This document shows, piece by piece, positions 41,690 to 52,661 of a stretch of 64,000 nt of DNA. The DNA is taken from contig NC_052665.1 of NCBI RefSeq assembly GCF_016802725.1, positions 23,812,501-23,876,500 of the forward strand, given 5' to 3'. This DNA comes from Solenopsis invicta. Taxonomy: Eukaryota > Arthropoda > Insecta > Hymenoptera > Formicidae. Made by a program: the position numbers and the translations under genes. The first letter of the stretch is position 1. Each line of letters opens with the position of its first letter. The notes under the pieces were generated by a model. It worked only from the letters and a program-made list of their open reading frames with translations, did not search any database and was not told the origin of the DNA.

Positions 41690-43503
41690 ATATACCATAT
41701 GGACCAGCATACAGGGAACGAAACCAAATCCCACTTTATCAGAAGAAGTAAAAGAATCAACGGACAACGAGCCGTACGAAGTGGAAGAATTTTCCCACCA
41801 TCCAGGCATATATTATGAAAAACTAGGAGAATTACACCCATTAGAATCAACATGGAAAATAGTTACAGAAATAGATTTTACCACGCTAATAAAACGACAA
41901 TAGCAATTATACGATTACATGCAAAAAACTAAAAACATGTGCCAACTACTTGCATTCGCGCACAAAGAAACATGCGACAACCTCTACGAAATAACAAAAA
42001 GAGATTTCGAAGAAGTAAATAAAAATATGGAAAAAATAAAATTAATGTATCAACCATCACGGATAGAAAAAAGAGGTATTATTGATGGAATAGGAACCAT
42101 CGCAAAATCCCTATTCGGTACAATGGACGCAAATGACGAAAAACTAATTAATGAACAATTAACTTTATTACAAAATGAACAGCAGACGATACAGCACGCG
42201 ACGAAAAACCAAATTAGGATATTACAAGAAACAATAGCCCACATAGATAAAACCAAGGAAACAATACAAAAAAATGAAGACCTCCTCGGGAATGTGACGA
42301 AAAACTTAAGACAACAACTAAATTTCAATGACAGACAAAACAACATACACGAACACTTTCTAGTAATTAACGCGATATTAGGGAATTTAAAGCGTGACAC
42401 AAAAGACATAGCAGATTATTTAGTATTAATAAAACAAGGGATACTACACCTACAATTAACGCCAGTAACAAGTATAATGGATAGTTTAAAGGAAGCGAAC
42501 TTGTAATTACCGGAAGGACTTTATTTCCCATTTCGAATTAGCATAAATAAATGGTTTGAAATTGAAAAAATCTACAATACACGCATATTATAATAACGGT
42601 AAAATATTTACGATATTAAAATTTCCGTTAATATCACACACGGAATATAGCATATAAACGTAATTGCATTACCTATACCAAGAAATGTAAACCAATATGC
42701 TATCATTAAAATAAAAAATCCGGTAATAGCAATTAGCACAAAAAAAACGCTCATATATTACACTCTTGCAAAACAACTTAAATACATGTAAAAATATAGA
42801 TAGAAAATACTTATGCGAAGAAAACTTTTCAATACAACGCATAAATACAAATCCAACATGCGAGACAGAGATATACGTGAAAAATAAAGTGCAATGCAAC
42901 AGTTGCGAAATAAGATACATAATGTCCAATAACACGATTTGGATACCACTAGATAATTTGCATTCATGGTTATACTCAAGAACAAGAAAACAATTAATAA
43001 TCATCCAATGTAAAGACCACGGGAAAATAAAGAAAACGATAAAAAATACAGGTAAAATCACATTAAAAAATAATTGCAAATTAATAACACACGAGGTAAC
43101 ACTACAATCACCTAAAATATTAAACGAGACAAAAATTGAGGCATACATGCCAGATTACAATATTTCATTACCAAAAGAAATAATACAAGAAAAAATGAAT
43201 ATGTCTCAAATAAAAATAGAAAGAATAGTGCAAGACCATCCAAAATTAAAAAATTTAGAAACAAAGTTAGAAAAATTAAATGAGGGTCTTGACACTCCGT
43301 ATTTTCAATCGAAAAGCTTTATTTACCCTATGGCAGCAAGCGGCGTTACTATGTTGATAATCGTAGCAGTTGCAATAGGGATAATACTATATACTGTAAA
43401 AAGGAAACGGAGCAAAAAAAGAGAAACGTTAAAATACGAAAACAAACATTATAATACATTACCAAGATCAATTTTAAAACGCACACAAAGCACGCGTTTC
43501 TAG
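41690..43503 (+). pseudogene. env: Errantivirus-like envelope (fusion) protein, broken
   Basis: A sense-strand frame in pieces: about 41690-41900 (ectodomain start), 41919-42506 and 42766-43503, separated by stops. A basic cleavage-type site (RIEKR) is followed by a Gly-rich hydrophobic fusion-peptide-like stretch (GIIDGIGTIAKSLFG, near 42070) and then a heptad-rich helix. A single membrane anchor (MLIIVAVAIGIILYTV, about 43348-43400) and a basic tail lie at the end. The order matches insect retrovirus and baculovirus F-type envelopes, whose role is cell entry. At least two stops and a frame-lost middle (42507-42765) make it non-functional. Confidence 0.8.
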
Positions 43504-43655
43504 ATACTTAACAAACTAAAATATTAAACCAATCTAATATATTTTTCATATTATAAAATATAAATAATTGTAGAAAACTACGTGTCTCCGTTTTCTTTCC
43601 CGGCGACAGAGAGGTGTTAAAAGCGAAAAACTCCTTTTCCTCGTTTTTCTTTCCC

Positions 43656-44040
43656 GGCGGGGGAAAAGTGTTGTACCCTGTACAACTACGATAATTACAC
43701 GCATAGCAACAGGAAATTAAGATTCCTATTGCTATGCATACGCGTAGCGGACTCGAATTCCGCATACGCAAGAAATATCGAAAGACGCTGATGGTGTGGA
43801 ACAGCTGTCCGGTGTGTTACTCGCCGTGCGTGACTTACACGTCAAGCTTGTAACACAATCCGGAGATAACAGCCAACCTATATATACCGGGCCGTCCAGG
43901 AAAAGCAAGCGAACGAGCGACATATATAATCATACTACAAGTGTAACGAGGGCAATACTGAAGAAAATACATTATCTTAACGTTGGAACAAGCAAGTGTT
44001 TTATCTTCGATCACCGAGCGGCCCTTCCTACGAGTCCTAA
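43656..44040 (+). repeat. Probable polypurine tract and 3' LTR start of the errantivirus-like element
   Basis: GGCGGGGGAAAAG at about 43656-43668 is directly followed by TGTTGTACCCTG. This is the expected PPT-LTR junction about 160 bp after env. A hairpin (GCATAGCAA...TTGCTATGC, about 43700-43737) lies inside. The LTR end is not identified and no 5' LTR is in the window. Confidence 0.45.
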
Positions 44041-44111
44041 CTCCTAAGGCGCCGAAAAGATCCCAATATACCTACCGACGTGCCCAGAGCCATCATCGGG
44101 GCACAACACCT

Positions 44112-44460
44112 AAAACACTTCTGTTTACTCCAAGAAATACTATTAGACATTGCGTTGGAGGAGAATACTACTACTTTGAATTATTAAAATCAATTGAAAA
44201 TATTTTGTCATTAAAATCCATAAATCTAACTGATATAAAAATATCCATAAATATTGATGGATTGCCATTATCTAAGTCTTCACAACAACAGTGTGGCCAA
44301 TTTTGGGTTCCTTAGAAAAATCAAAGCAAGTTTTCATTATTGGAACACGTTATGGCAGACGAAAACCTTGTAATTTACAAAATTTTTTACGAGACTTTAT
44401 AGAGGAAGCAGAATTGTTCTGTCATGATGAAATTGTTATTGACAAACACATTTAATGTAG
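44112..44460 (+). pseudogene. Fragment of a second CMC-like transposase
   Basis: Reads SINIDGLPLSKSSQQQ, then with a frameshift GTRYGRRKPCNLQNFLRDFIEEAE. It aligns with residues of the transposase at 36.0-36.3 kb, including the preceding TPR segment. Short, broken, no ends seen. Confidence 0.75.
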
Positions 44461-45924
44461 TATAAATTCTATGTAATACGCCAGCTAAAGCGTTTATCTT
44501 ATAAATTAAAGAAAATACTTTTTTATAAACATTGAAAAAACTATTGAAAAAGTATGGCAAACTATTATAACAAATTGTTCAAAGATATATTGAGTATGAA
44601 AAAAATAAAATACCAGAAAAATTAACGATAAAAAAATGAAAATTTTAAATTAGATATGAGACACACATCTCGATCATTACATGTTACTATTTTATATTGT
44701 TGATTGCCACAAGTATGAGAGATTGTTCTTTCAACTTTTCTCTAAAATCTTGTCTAAATCCGGCTGAAACTTCTGGAACTCGTGATAAAATATATATCAA
44801 ATAGAATATATATCAAAAATAACATGTCAACAGAAATGTTTACTTTAATCTGATAAAGTTCGTCTTGGTCATCTTGTTCCGGAACATTTTCCACGTTTTT
44901 GGTTTTAATCACACTGAAAGAATTCATACTAATTAAAATTTCATAAGAATAACGTTTATATTTTTATGTATTTTTATACATTTTTAAATAATACTTTATA
45001 TAACATTTTATTCACGTAGAAATAAAAAAAGAAACTTACTTTCTTTTGTTACGTTCTGATGCATGTCTTAATCAAGATTTAACAGGAACTGAAATAACTT
45101 GTTCAGTTGCTTCGGGGAAATAAATTCGTACTGCACCTATAACACATTAATATATAATAATATTTAGAAATAACATATATTTAGTTATGTAAGATATTTT
45201 ATGTATATTAAAGGTACATACAATAAGTACATTATTTTATAAAAGTAATATGTAGTTATTGTATCTCCTTTTAACATATATAATATAAAATACCATATAC
45301 AACTATTTGATCCCTATTGAAAAAGCGCTTATGAAAATGTTTGCACACGTTCTTATCATTCTATATCCATGTCTAATGAACAGTAAAGACAGAATGACAA
45401 AAAAGCAAACATGTTTATAAGTGCATACGGGTCTCATTACTTTTAGTTTAAGTAAGTATTGGTTCAACTTACCAATTATAATGTTCCGTAAATACAAATC
45501 AAAGAAGAAGCGTTTTTTTCTTCCCACCAACGTAACTGAACAAACTTCCAACAGAATCACTTAGGACCACTTGCACCAACGCTGATTAACTTTAATCGGC
45601 TGATTTTTCTATCGGAATTGATTAATCGCATTTGTCGTTTGTTAAGAGTAGTTGGAATGTGAAAATGTTTAATTAATATTATAATTTTAAAGATAAAATA
45701 AAACGATTATTTTATATAATGTTAAGGAATTATATTTTTATATTTTAAGATGAGCTTCAGACAATAACTTTATTATAACAAATTTATATTAATAACATAA
45801 ATTCTTACGATACCTTAATCGGATGAAAATTAATTTGAATATCAATTAAATATATTTACAATGTTTTCTTGAGATAATCCATAACCAATATAATTATTCT
45901 TCTTTCTTTATGAAAAACAGGAGA
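44461..45924. other. AT-rich interval, mostly unassigned
   Basis: A minus-strand stretch at 45060-45145 reads plausibly (GAVRIYFPEATEQVISVPVK), and another at 45303-45560 ends in a GTAAGT-type donor, but I recognise neither. TTA followed by GGACCACTTGCACC at 45561 looks like the start of a PIF/Harbinger-type element whose other end is missing. Confidence 0.35.
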
Positions 45925-46420
45925 TGTCCAAATAGACAACTTCCAATAGGCTAAATTATAATTGTTGAATTAAAACTCCTCACCTGAATGGTAGGAAATA
46001 CGGGACGTCCTTCTTAATTTCTCAGACTCTTTCACCCGAATGGCAATCATTCCAAATGGCTTAACAAATCAAAATTCTTTATGATTCTTCTTTTTATATA
46101 ATGCCGAACGCATCAATATTATACAATGCCAAAAGCCAAGAAGATCTTTTCTATTAGATTTCACAAAATCTTATTATTTATCTCATACTTTCCAATCGTG
46201 ATAAAATACCAACTAATCTCTCAAACCTACTTTTTGAAACTCAAAAACTACATCAACACTCGAATTTTTATCAACAACAACCTATCACCTAGCAACCACA
46301 CCACTCCTTTTTTTTAAAAAATACGAACGGAATTTCTCGATTTTAAATTTTTACAAATATTATCAACACATCGTTATTATAAATCTAACTCTTCGCGAAT
46401 CATGATATACTATTTTAAAC
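45925..46420 (-). repeat. Probable 3' LTR of the BEL/Pao element
   Basis: On the minus strand, after the integrase stop, a purine tract (GGCGGGCGGAA) is followed by TGTTTAAAATAG at 46420. A candidate CA end lies at 45925. The other LTR is outside the window, so the length is provisional. Confidence 0.45.
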
Positions 46421-49331
46421 ATTCCGCCCGCCTTCGTTAATATAATTAACGAATATATTACAGGATTTCTTGAATAACAGGAAGTGGGCAGATTTTGGTA
46501 ATAGGTCGTTTCACAATTGACGTCTGAGTACGTATTGTTACGACACGAGTAAAACCATCTTTTCCAGGATGACTCTGTATTATTTGCCCGAGAGGCCATT
46601 TTGATGGAGGATAACGTTCATCGATTACCAGAACAAAAGCACCCTCTTTCAAAGATGTACTAGTTTTATTCCATTTATATATAGCATAATATCGTTGCAG
46701 ACATTCTTTGGACCATCTTGTCCAAAAACTATCTAACATTTGACGAATTAATTGCCACCTGGAAATATGAGAGGACTTGAATTGTTCAATGTATGGTTCA
46801 GAAATTATAGTAGGAGCACAGCCGATAAGAAAATGACCTGGTGTAAGAGCATTCATATCTTCAGGATCTTCTGTCAAAGGAGTCAAAGGTCGAGAATTTA
46901 GTACTGCTTCGATTTGAGATAATAAAGTAGTAAATTCTTCATAAGTAAAGAGTATATTTCCCACTACTCTTTGAAGATGATACTTTACAGATTTGACACC
47001 TGCCTCCCATTTACCACCAAAGTGAGGAGCAGCTGGCGGATTAAATTTCCATTCTGTTCCGTTCTTTGCAATTAGAATAGCTATCTTTTCTGATTCTTGG
47101 GTAATTTTAGTAAATAAATTTTGTAATTCTTTATTAGCTCCTTTAAAATTAGTACCACAATCACTTGTTAATGTAGTACATATTCCACGTCGTGCCGTAA
47201 ATCTTTTATAAGCTGCAACAAACGCTTCAGCGCTATAGTCAGTGACAAGTTCTAAATGAACAGCGGATGAAAAAAAACAAACAAATAAAGCAATATAAGC
47301 TTTATAAGTTTTGGCGTTTCTTCCTTTCCAGGTTTTAATCAAAAATGGAGCGGCGTAATCCACACCAGTATGAGAGAAAGGTCGAGATGGTGTTACTCTT
47401 TCTGTTGAAAGTTGTCCTATTAATTGTTGTGCTCTTTTTTGACGATATCGTGAGCATGTAACGCATTTTAAAATAAAATTTTTTATTGGACTTCTACCGC
47501 CGATAATCCAACAATCATTTTGTATGTAAGATAATGTTATTTGAGTGCCGCCATGCAGTGTTTTTTGATGAGCATCTTCAATAATGAGAGTAGTTAAAGG
47601 TGATTCTCTTGGTATATTTAATGGATGTTGAGCCGACGAAGAAAGAAAAAAATTTTGCAAACGACCACCTAAACGAATAAGACCTTGACTATCCAAAAAA
47701 GATGTAAGACGTATCAATGCACTACATTTAGACAATTGCTTTTTTTTTAAAAGAATATCAAATTCTTGTTAAAATAAAATCGTTGAATTACTTTGACCCA
47801 AAAATATTTAGCTTTATTAATTTCTTCACTAGTAAGTGTAGGGGAGTTTTTCATTTTTGAATTTCCTTTTAAATAAGAAACGGCTCTTTGACATAATGCA
47901 GTGATACGAATAAACTTATTTAGGTTGGAAAATTTATAAATTAAATCCCACAATTCTAATGATTTACGAACAATGTTAGATTTAACAAGTCTTTCTTCAA
48001 GAGATTTGTTGCGTACTGTTGAGAATGATATAGTAGGCCATTCGGAAATAGGACGTAATAACCAATGTGGACCTTTCCACCAAATATTAAGTTCAGTAAG
48101 TTGAAGTGGAGTTAAACCTCTTGTAGCTAAATCTGCAGGATTTTCTTTTCCTGGAACGAATCTCCATTTAGCTTGAGGGAGAGTATTTTGAATGTAATAA
48201 ACTCGATTCTGTACAAAATCCTTCCATCTTGAAGGGTGATTGGTTATCCATGTAATTGAAGAATCGGTTCATAAATAGACAGGAATATTTTTAAAGTTAA
48301 AACTTTTGAGCAGGTGAGACACGAGCTTAACAAGTAAACAAGCCTCGGACAGTTCCAATCTAGGGATAGTGAGCTTTTTTAATGGAGCTACCTTAGTTTT
48401 TGACACTAAAATTGCAGTTTGAATCTTTTCTTGATTATCCGTAATTCGGATGTATACTACTGAGGCAATCGTTTTCTGAGAAGCATCACAAAAACCATGT
48501 ACTTCGATCAAGCTACCTGTTTTATATTTTACCCAGCGTGGAAATGTAAGATGACGTAAATCACGTAAACCTTCTACAAATTTTAACTAACGGTCTTTCA
48601 TAATATCAGGTAAAGTTTCATCCCAATCCAACTTTAAAGTCCAAAGTTCTTGTATGATAATTTTTGCTATTATGATAAATGGAGAGATAAAACCGAGGGG
48701 ATCAAACAATTTAGCTATATTTAATAAAATTGTTCTTTTTGAAATTGTAAAAACACTAGGCATCTCAACAGAGAATTGAAATATGTTTTTTTCTGGTTGC
48801 CAGCATAAACCAAGTGTTCGAATAATGAAATTATCTTGAAAATTAATTGATACAGTGTTTATTTGCTTATTCTCAGGAATGAAATCAATTACTAAAAAAT
48901 GGTTACTTATCCACTTTGCCAATTTAAATCCGCCCGTCATGCATAAATTAGTTAGTTGTTTAGCAATTTCTCTTGTTTGTTCAATTGTGTCAGCTCCACC
49001 AAATATATCATCCACGTATTTTCCATCCTTGAGTATGGGAACTGCTAATGGATATTTGGTTCCTTCGTCCTCCAACAGTTGAAGAAAGACTCGTAATGAT
49101 AAATAAGGAGAACAAGCAAGTCCATAAGTAACAGTGGTTAACTAAATACAAATGCCCTTTTTAGGATATTTCCATAAAATTCTCTGAAATGGCCAATGAC
49201 CAGGATGGACTTTTATTTGACGAAACATTTTCTCCATATCGGTAGAAAATACGTAAAGAAAAAGACGAAACCAAATCAACACGTTAAATGGATCATTATG
49301 TAATTTAGATCCAGAATGAAGCAAATCATTT
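46421..49331 (-). pseudogene. pol: BEL/Pao pol, 3' half (RT end, RNase H, integrase)
   Basis: Minus strand from the LTR junction: DLLHSGSKLHND and MEKMFRQIKVHPG at 49,330-49,200. The RT catalytic YVDD is at about 49018-49007 (GKYVDDIFGGADT), then KRTILLNIAKLFDPLGFISP. RNase H-like FCDASQ (about 48490) and LRLE-type sites follow, then a linker to the integrase. Stops or frameshifts lie near 49140, 48590, 48269 and 47747. The first half of the gene is at 61,744-64,000, beyond the LTR insertion. Confidence 0.9.
46458..47735 (-). CDS. pol: BEL/Pao integrase, open frame
   Basis: 425 codons without a stop. Zinc-binding region (HGGTQITLSY, CVTCSRYRQKRAQ); catalytic Asp in HTGVDYAAPF, Asp in LTSDCGTNFKG and Glu in GGKWEAGVKSVKYH. 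The C-terminus has the BEL-type W-rich module (WQLIRQMLDSFWTRWSKECL) and DERYPPSKWPLGQI. It is the last part of pol, upstream frames being broken. Intactness next to a decayed RT suggests partial preservation by chance. Confidence 0.85.
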   Translation of the reverse strand: MSKCSALIRLTSFLDSQGLIRLGGRLQNFFLSSSAQHPLNIPRESPLTTLIIEDAHQKTLHGGTQITLSYIQNDCWIIGGRSPIKNFILKCVTCSRYRQKRAQQLIGQLSTERVTPSRPFSHTGVDYAAPFLIKTWKGRNAKTYKAYIALFVCFFSSAVHLELVTDYSAEAFVAAYKRFTARRGICTTLTSDCGTNFKGANKELQNLFTKITQESEKIAILIAKNGTEWKFNPPAAPHFGGKWEAGVKSVKYHLQRVVGNILFTYEEFTTLLSQIEAVLNSRPLTPLTEDPEDMNALTPGHFLIGCAPTIISEPYIEQFKSSHISRWQLIRQMLDSFWTRWSKECLQRYYAIYKWNKTSTSLKEGAFVLVIDERYPPSKWPLGQIIQSHPGKDGFTRVVTIRTQTSIVKRPITKICPLPVIQEIL

Positions 49332-49406
49332 TGTAACAATACGCCTCTCTACCGTCCACGCGCCTCCATTCCGTCCACCGAACGATGTACAGACCGTGCC
49401 ATTAAT

Positions 49407-51158
49407 GCCTGGGTCACCCATTTTGGGGACCTCATTTCTTTCTTGGTCATTTTTACGTTCATGACCGAATGTCGCGCGCAACTATGAATGTATCGTAGTG
49501 TTAGTAGTGTTTTGACAGCTAGCCGTTCTAACCTTAATTTTGATCTGTCAAATTTCTGAAACATTCCAAAAGAATATTTAGTAATAAAGTTAGTTGTCCA
49601 TTAGGAATTAAAGAAAATTACTCACAATTTAATCAAAAGGAAGTAAATTAAAGCATTTGATACGTCAGATAAGTAGCATTAAAAAAAATAAAATAAAATT
49701 GCTAATAAATTGTTTGTTAATAAAAAAATATACTTTGTGAGCTGTTCTTCTTATTTACAGGTAATAATAAATAAGCGAAAGGAGCGTTAACAACGGAGCG
49801 TTTGGGGCAACAAGCATTTTATTGGATGCAAAAACAGAAATAATACTTAATCATGAGATATATGACAGAATGTAATGGTAAAGTAGTTCAATATTACTGA
49901 TTTTGCAAGAATGGATATTGTATGGTTGGATATTGTGTGCATGTAATAAAAATCATTAATATCTGAGATATGCACAAAATCTTGACAAAAATATCTATGA
50001 GCTAGCAAGACCAGCTAACGATGTATTTGTTTAGTTTTAGAGAACCTGATAATAAAAAAAAAGTAAATAAAGTTTATATCTTTGCCAGGACCCAAGTTTG
50101 GCAAAACAGCATGACGTTTTCTCTTACTGGAAGGCCGGTAGAGTCCAGAGCGTTCATCTTAGTGCTTGCATGCCATTATCATTATATTTTGTACGTGCTA
50201 TTTTGTACGTGCTTGCATGCCATTATCATTATATTATGTACAAGTGGTATAATTTTTCCAGATGCCTCAGGTACGGAGGCTCTGAAGAGGGATGTCCATA
50301 GCTGGTTGCAACATTTTCTAACATAGCAGTGCATCGATGCATCCCCTTTGTCCAGCTGCTCATCGTACAAAATATAATGATAATGGCATGCGAGCACTAA
50401 GATGAACGCTCTGGACTCTACTGGCCTTCCAGCAAGAGAAAACGTCATGCTCTCTTGCCATACTTGGGTCCTGGCAAACATATAAACTTTATTTACTTCT
50501 TTTTTATTATCAGGTTTTCTAAAACTAAACAAATACATTGTTAGCTGATCTTGCTAGCTCATGGATATCTTTCAAGATCACGATATTATGCATATCTCAG
50601 ATATCGAATGATTGTTATTACACGCACACAATATTCAACCATACAATATCCATTCTTGCAAAATCAGTAATATTGAACTACTTTATCATTATATTCTGTC
50701 AAATATCTCATGATTAGATATTATTTCTGTTCTTGTATCCAATAAAATGCTTGTTGCCCCAAACGCTTCGTTGTTAACGCTCCTTTCGCTTATTTATTAT
50801 TACCTGTAAATAAGAAAAACAGCTTACAAAGTATATTTTCTTATTAACAAACAATTTATTAGCAATTTTATTTTATTTTTTTTTAATGCTACTTATCTGA
50901 CGTATCAAATGCTTCAATTTACTTCTTTTCGATTACATTGTGAGTAATTTTCTTTAATTTCTAATGGACAACTGATTTTATTACTAAACATTCTTTTGGA
51001 ATGTTTCAGAAATTTGACAGATCAAAATTAAGGTTAGAACGGCTAGCTGTCAAAACACTACTAACACTACGATGCATTCATGGCCGCGCGCGACATTCGG
51101 TCATAAACGTAAAAATGACCAAGAAAGAAATGAGGTCCCCAAAATGGGTGACCCAGGC
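49407..51158. mobile_element. Long-arm foldback element
   Basis: GCCTGGGTCACCC... at 49407 is mirrored by ...GGGTGACCCAGGC ending at 51158. Arms 49407-50192 and 50364-51158 are complementary along nearly their whole length, around a 170-bp loop. The loop start repeats about 35 bp (CATGCCATTATCATTATATT). Both arms yield the same short peptide ORF, a consequence of the palindrome. No transposase. No clear target duplication. Confidence 0.85.
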
Positions 51159-51733
51159 CACAGTATAACCAGTAGCGGCACTTCATGTCGGTCCTTTTGA
51201 TGTTGGTGTCCAATATCACGTGACATGAAGCCATGTTCTTGGTAGTAGCAACGCGCAAATCTTTAAATTGTGGAAAAGAAACGCAATAATAAAAACAAAA
51301 TATTTTATTACACAAATAATCGTATTGTAATAAATAAATTTTTAAATGCAACATTAAAATAGTTTAAATAATTGTACAAAAATAAATAAAAAACATTTGA
51401 GTAGCAATATTTAGTACGTTATTATATTTATAGTAATTTAATAAAATAAACAATACATATTTATCATTTTTATTTTATTTAATAATAAACAATTGAAATT
51501 AATGTACAATTAGATTTATTACAAATTATGCATAAGACGTCGATTTACAGCATAAATTCTTGATCAATGATTCATATTCTCTTATAAAATAAAAATACAC
51601 AATTCTTTTATATTTTACACTCTATATGGATATAAATTAATCATTCTAAAAATATATAATTTATAAAAATGTACAATTTCTAAAAGATATACAATTTTAA
51701 CTTTATGCTAAATACAATTTATAATGTAGTAAT

Positions 51734-51967
51734 GTAAAAGGCTAAAAAAACGAACGTAATTAGAGTTATTTGTGAATTATTTTGAGACTTAATTTAATTT
51801 TACTTCAACTTAATTGTTTAATAATGTTATGTATTTGAATATTTATTATTGACGGCTGAGGAAGATTAAATACGCCAAAACGTTACATCTTTATATTTAA
51901 TACGGAATAAATTAATTATATTAATTATATTAAGATCTAATTATGCGCTCGTTTTTTAGCCTTTTAC
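51734..51967. mobile_element. MITE with GTAAAAGGCTAAAAAA ends
   Basis: Inverted ends GTAAAAGGCTAAAAAAACGA and TCGTTTTTTAGCCTTTTAC, 234 bp. The interior has CTGAGGA...GCCAAAACG (51856-51884), reminiscent of a decayed hammerhead core. Confidence 0.7.
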
Positions 51968-52490
51968 AATTACTATTTAAGAATATATGAGCTGATAGTT
52001 AATAGTTTTTATAATTTACAATTTATTATAAAATATAATAATTTATTTCTATGTTATTATTGTTATTTTATGTAAAATATTTAGTTCACATGGAAAATTA
52101 ATATATTTCTGTTTTGTTAATATCAACAATTCAAAGAGTAGCACTCGATTGCTCACGTTGCTAATAGGCTTATTTAATATAAAATTTGTTGATTGGCTGT
52201 TTCAAAAGAAAACTTCTATGCACCCATCGTTGTAGATTAATTACAACGTCATTGTCAATTGGAACGCTCTCAAATAAGAATAATTTTGTTGATAATTATG
52301 CGCTGAATATTTTGGCAGGATTTAGTTACCTAAAAAAACAAAACAATATTAATTGCAAGACAAAAGGTTTCTAATGATAAACGACATCAATTATAAAACA
52401 AAATATTTTTATTAATATTTTAAACAAATTATTTACATTCTATGTAATGAAACAATACATAAACTATGCTTTTCTTCATTTTAAACATAT
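51968..52490. other. 3' part of the P-like element, unassigned
   Basis: AT-rich sequence between the MITE and the LINE. The short plus-strand ORF at 52186-52374 is not recognised. Confidence 0.4.
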
Positions 52491-52523
52491 AAAATAATAT
52501 TGATCAATAAATGTAACTCAATA
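52491..52523. repeat. Target-site duplication of the LINE, left copy (33 bp)
   Basis: AAAATAATATTGATCAATAA... through CAATA, matching 57754-57786 with one difference. Confidence 0.8.
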
Positions 52524-52661
52524 GTAGTAGTAGTAGGTACTTTATTCCTTGCGGAGTACATTGCGGACTTCCGCTCCGCTTACATAGTTTCAACCTTTTT
52601 ATTCATTACTTCTTTTACCACGCACGAGAGAGAGAGAGAAAAATCACTCATCCATCCACAC

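Noticed and set aside
41441..41853. Minus-strand ORFs upstream of the antisense gene as longer N-termini
   Set aside because: They are in other frames from the acidic exon; only the short ORF at 41555-41460 is compatible with a frameshifted extension and is mentioned there.
42050..43148. Hydrophobic minus-strand ORFs opposite env
   Set aside because: A-rich sense coding (Lys/Asn/Ile) gives Phe/Leu-rich complements; the sense strand has the recognisable envelope features.
50021..50538. Two mirrored ORFs starting MYLFSF
   Set aside because: They encode the same peptide from opposite strands because the foldback arms are complementary; no domain, no support as a gene.
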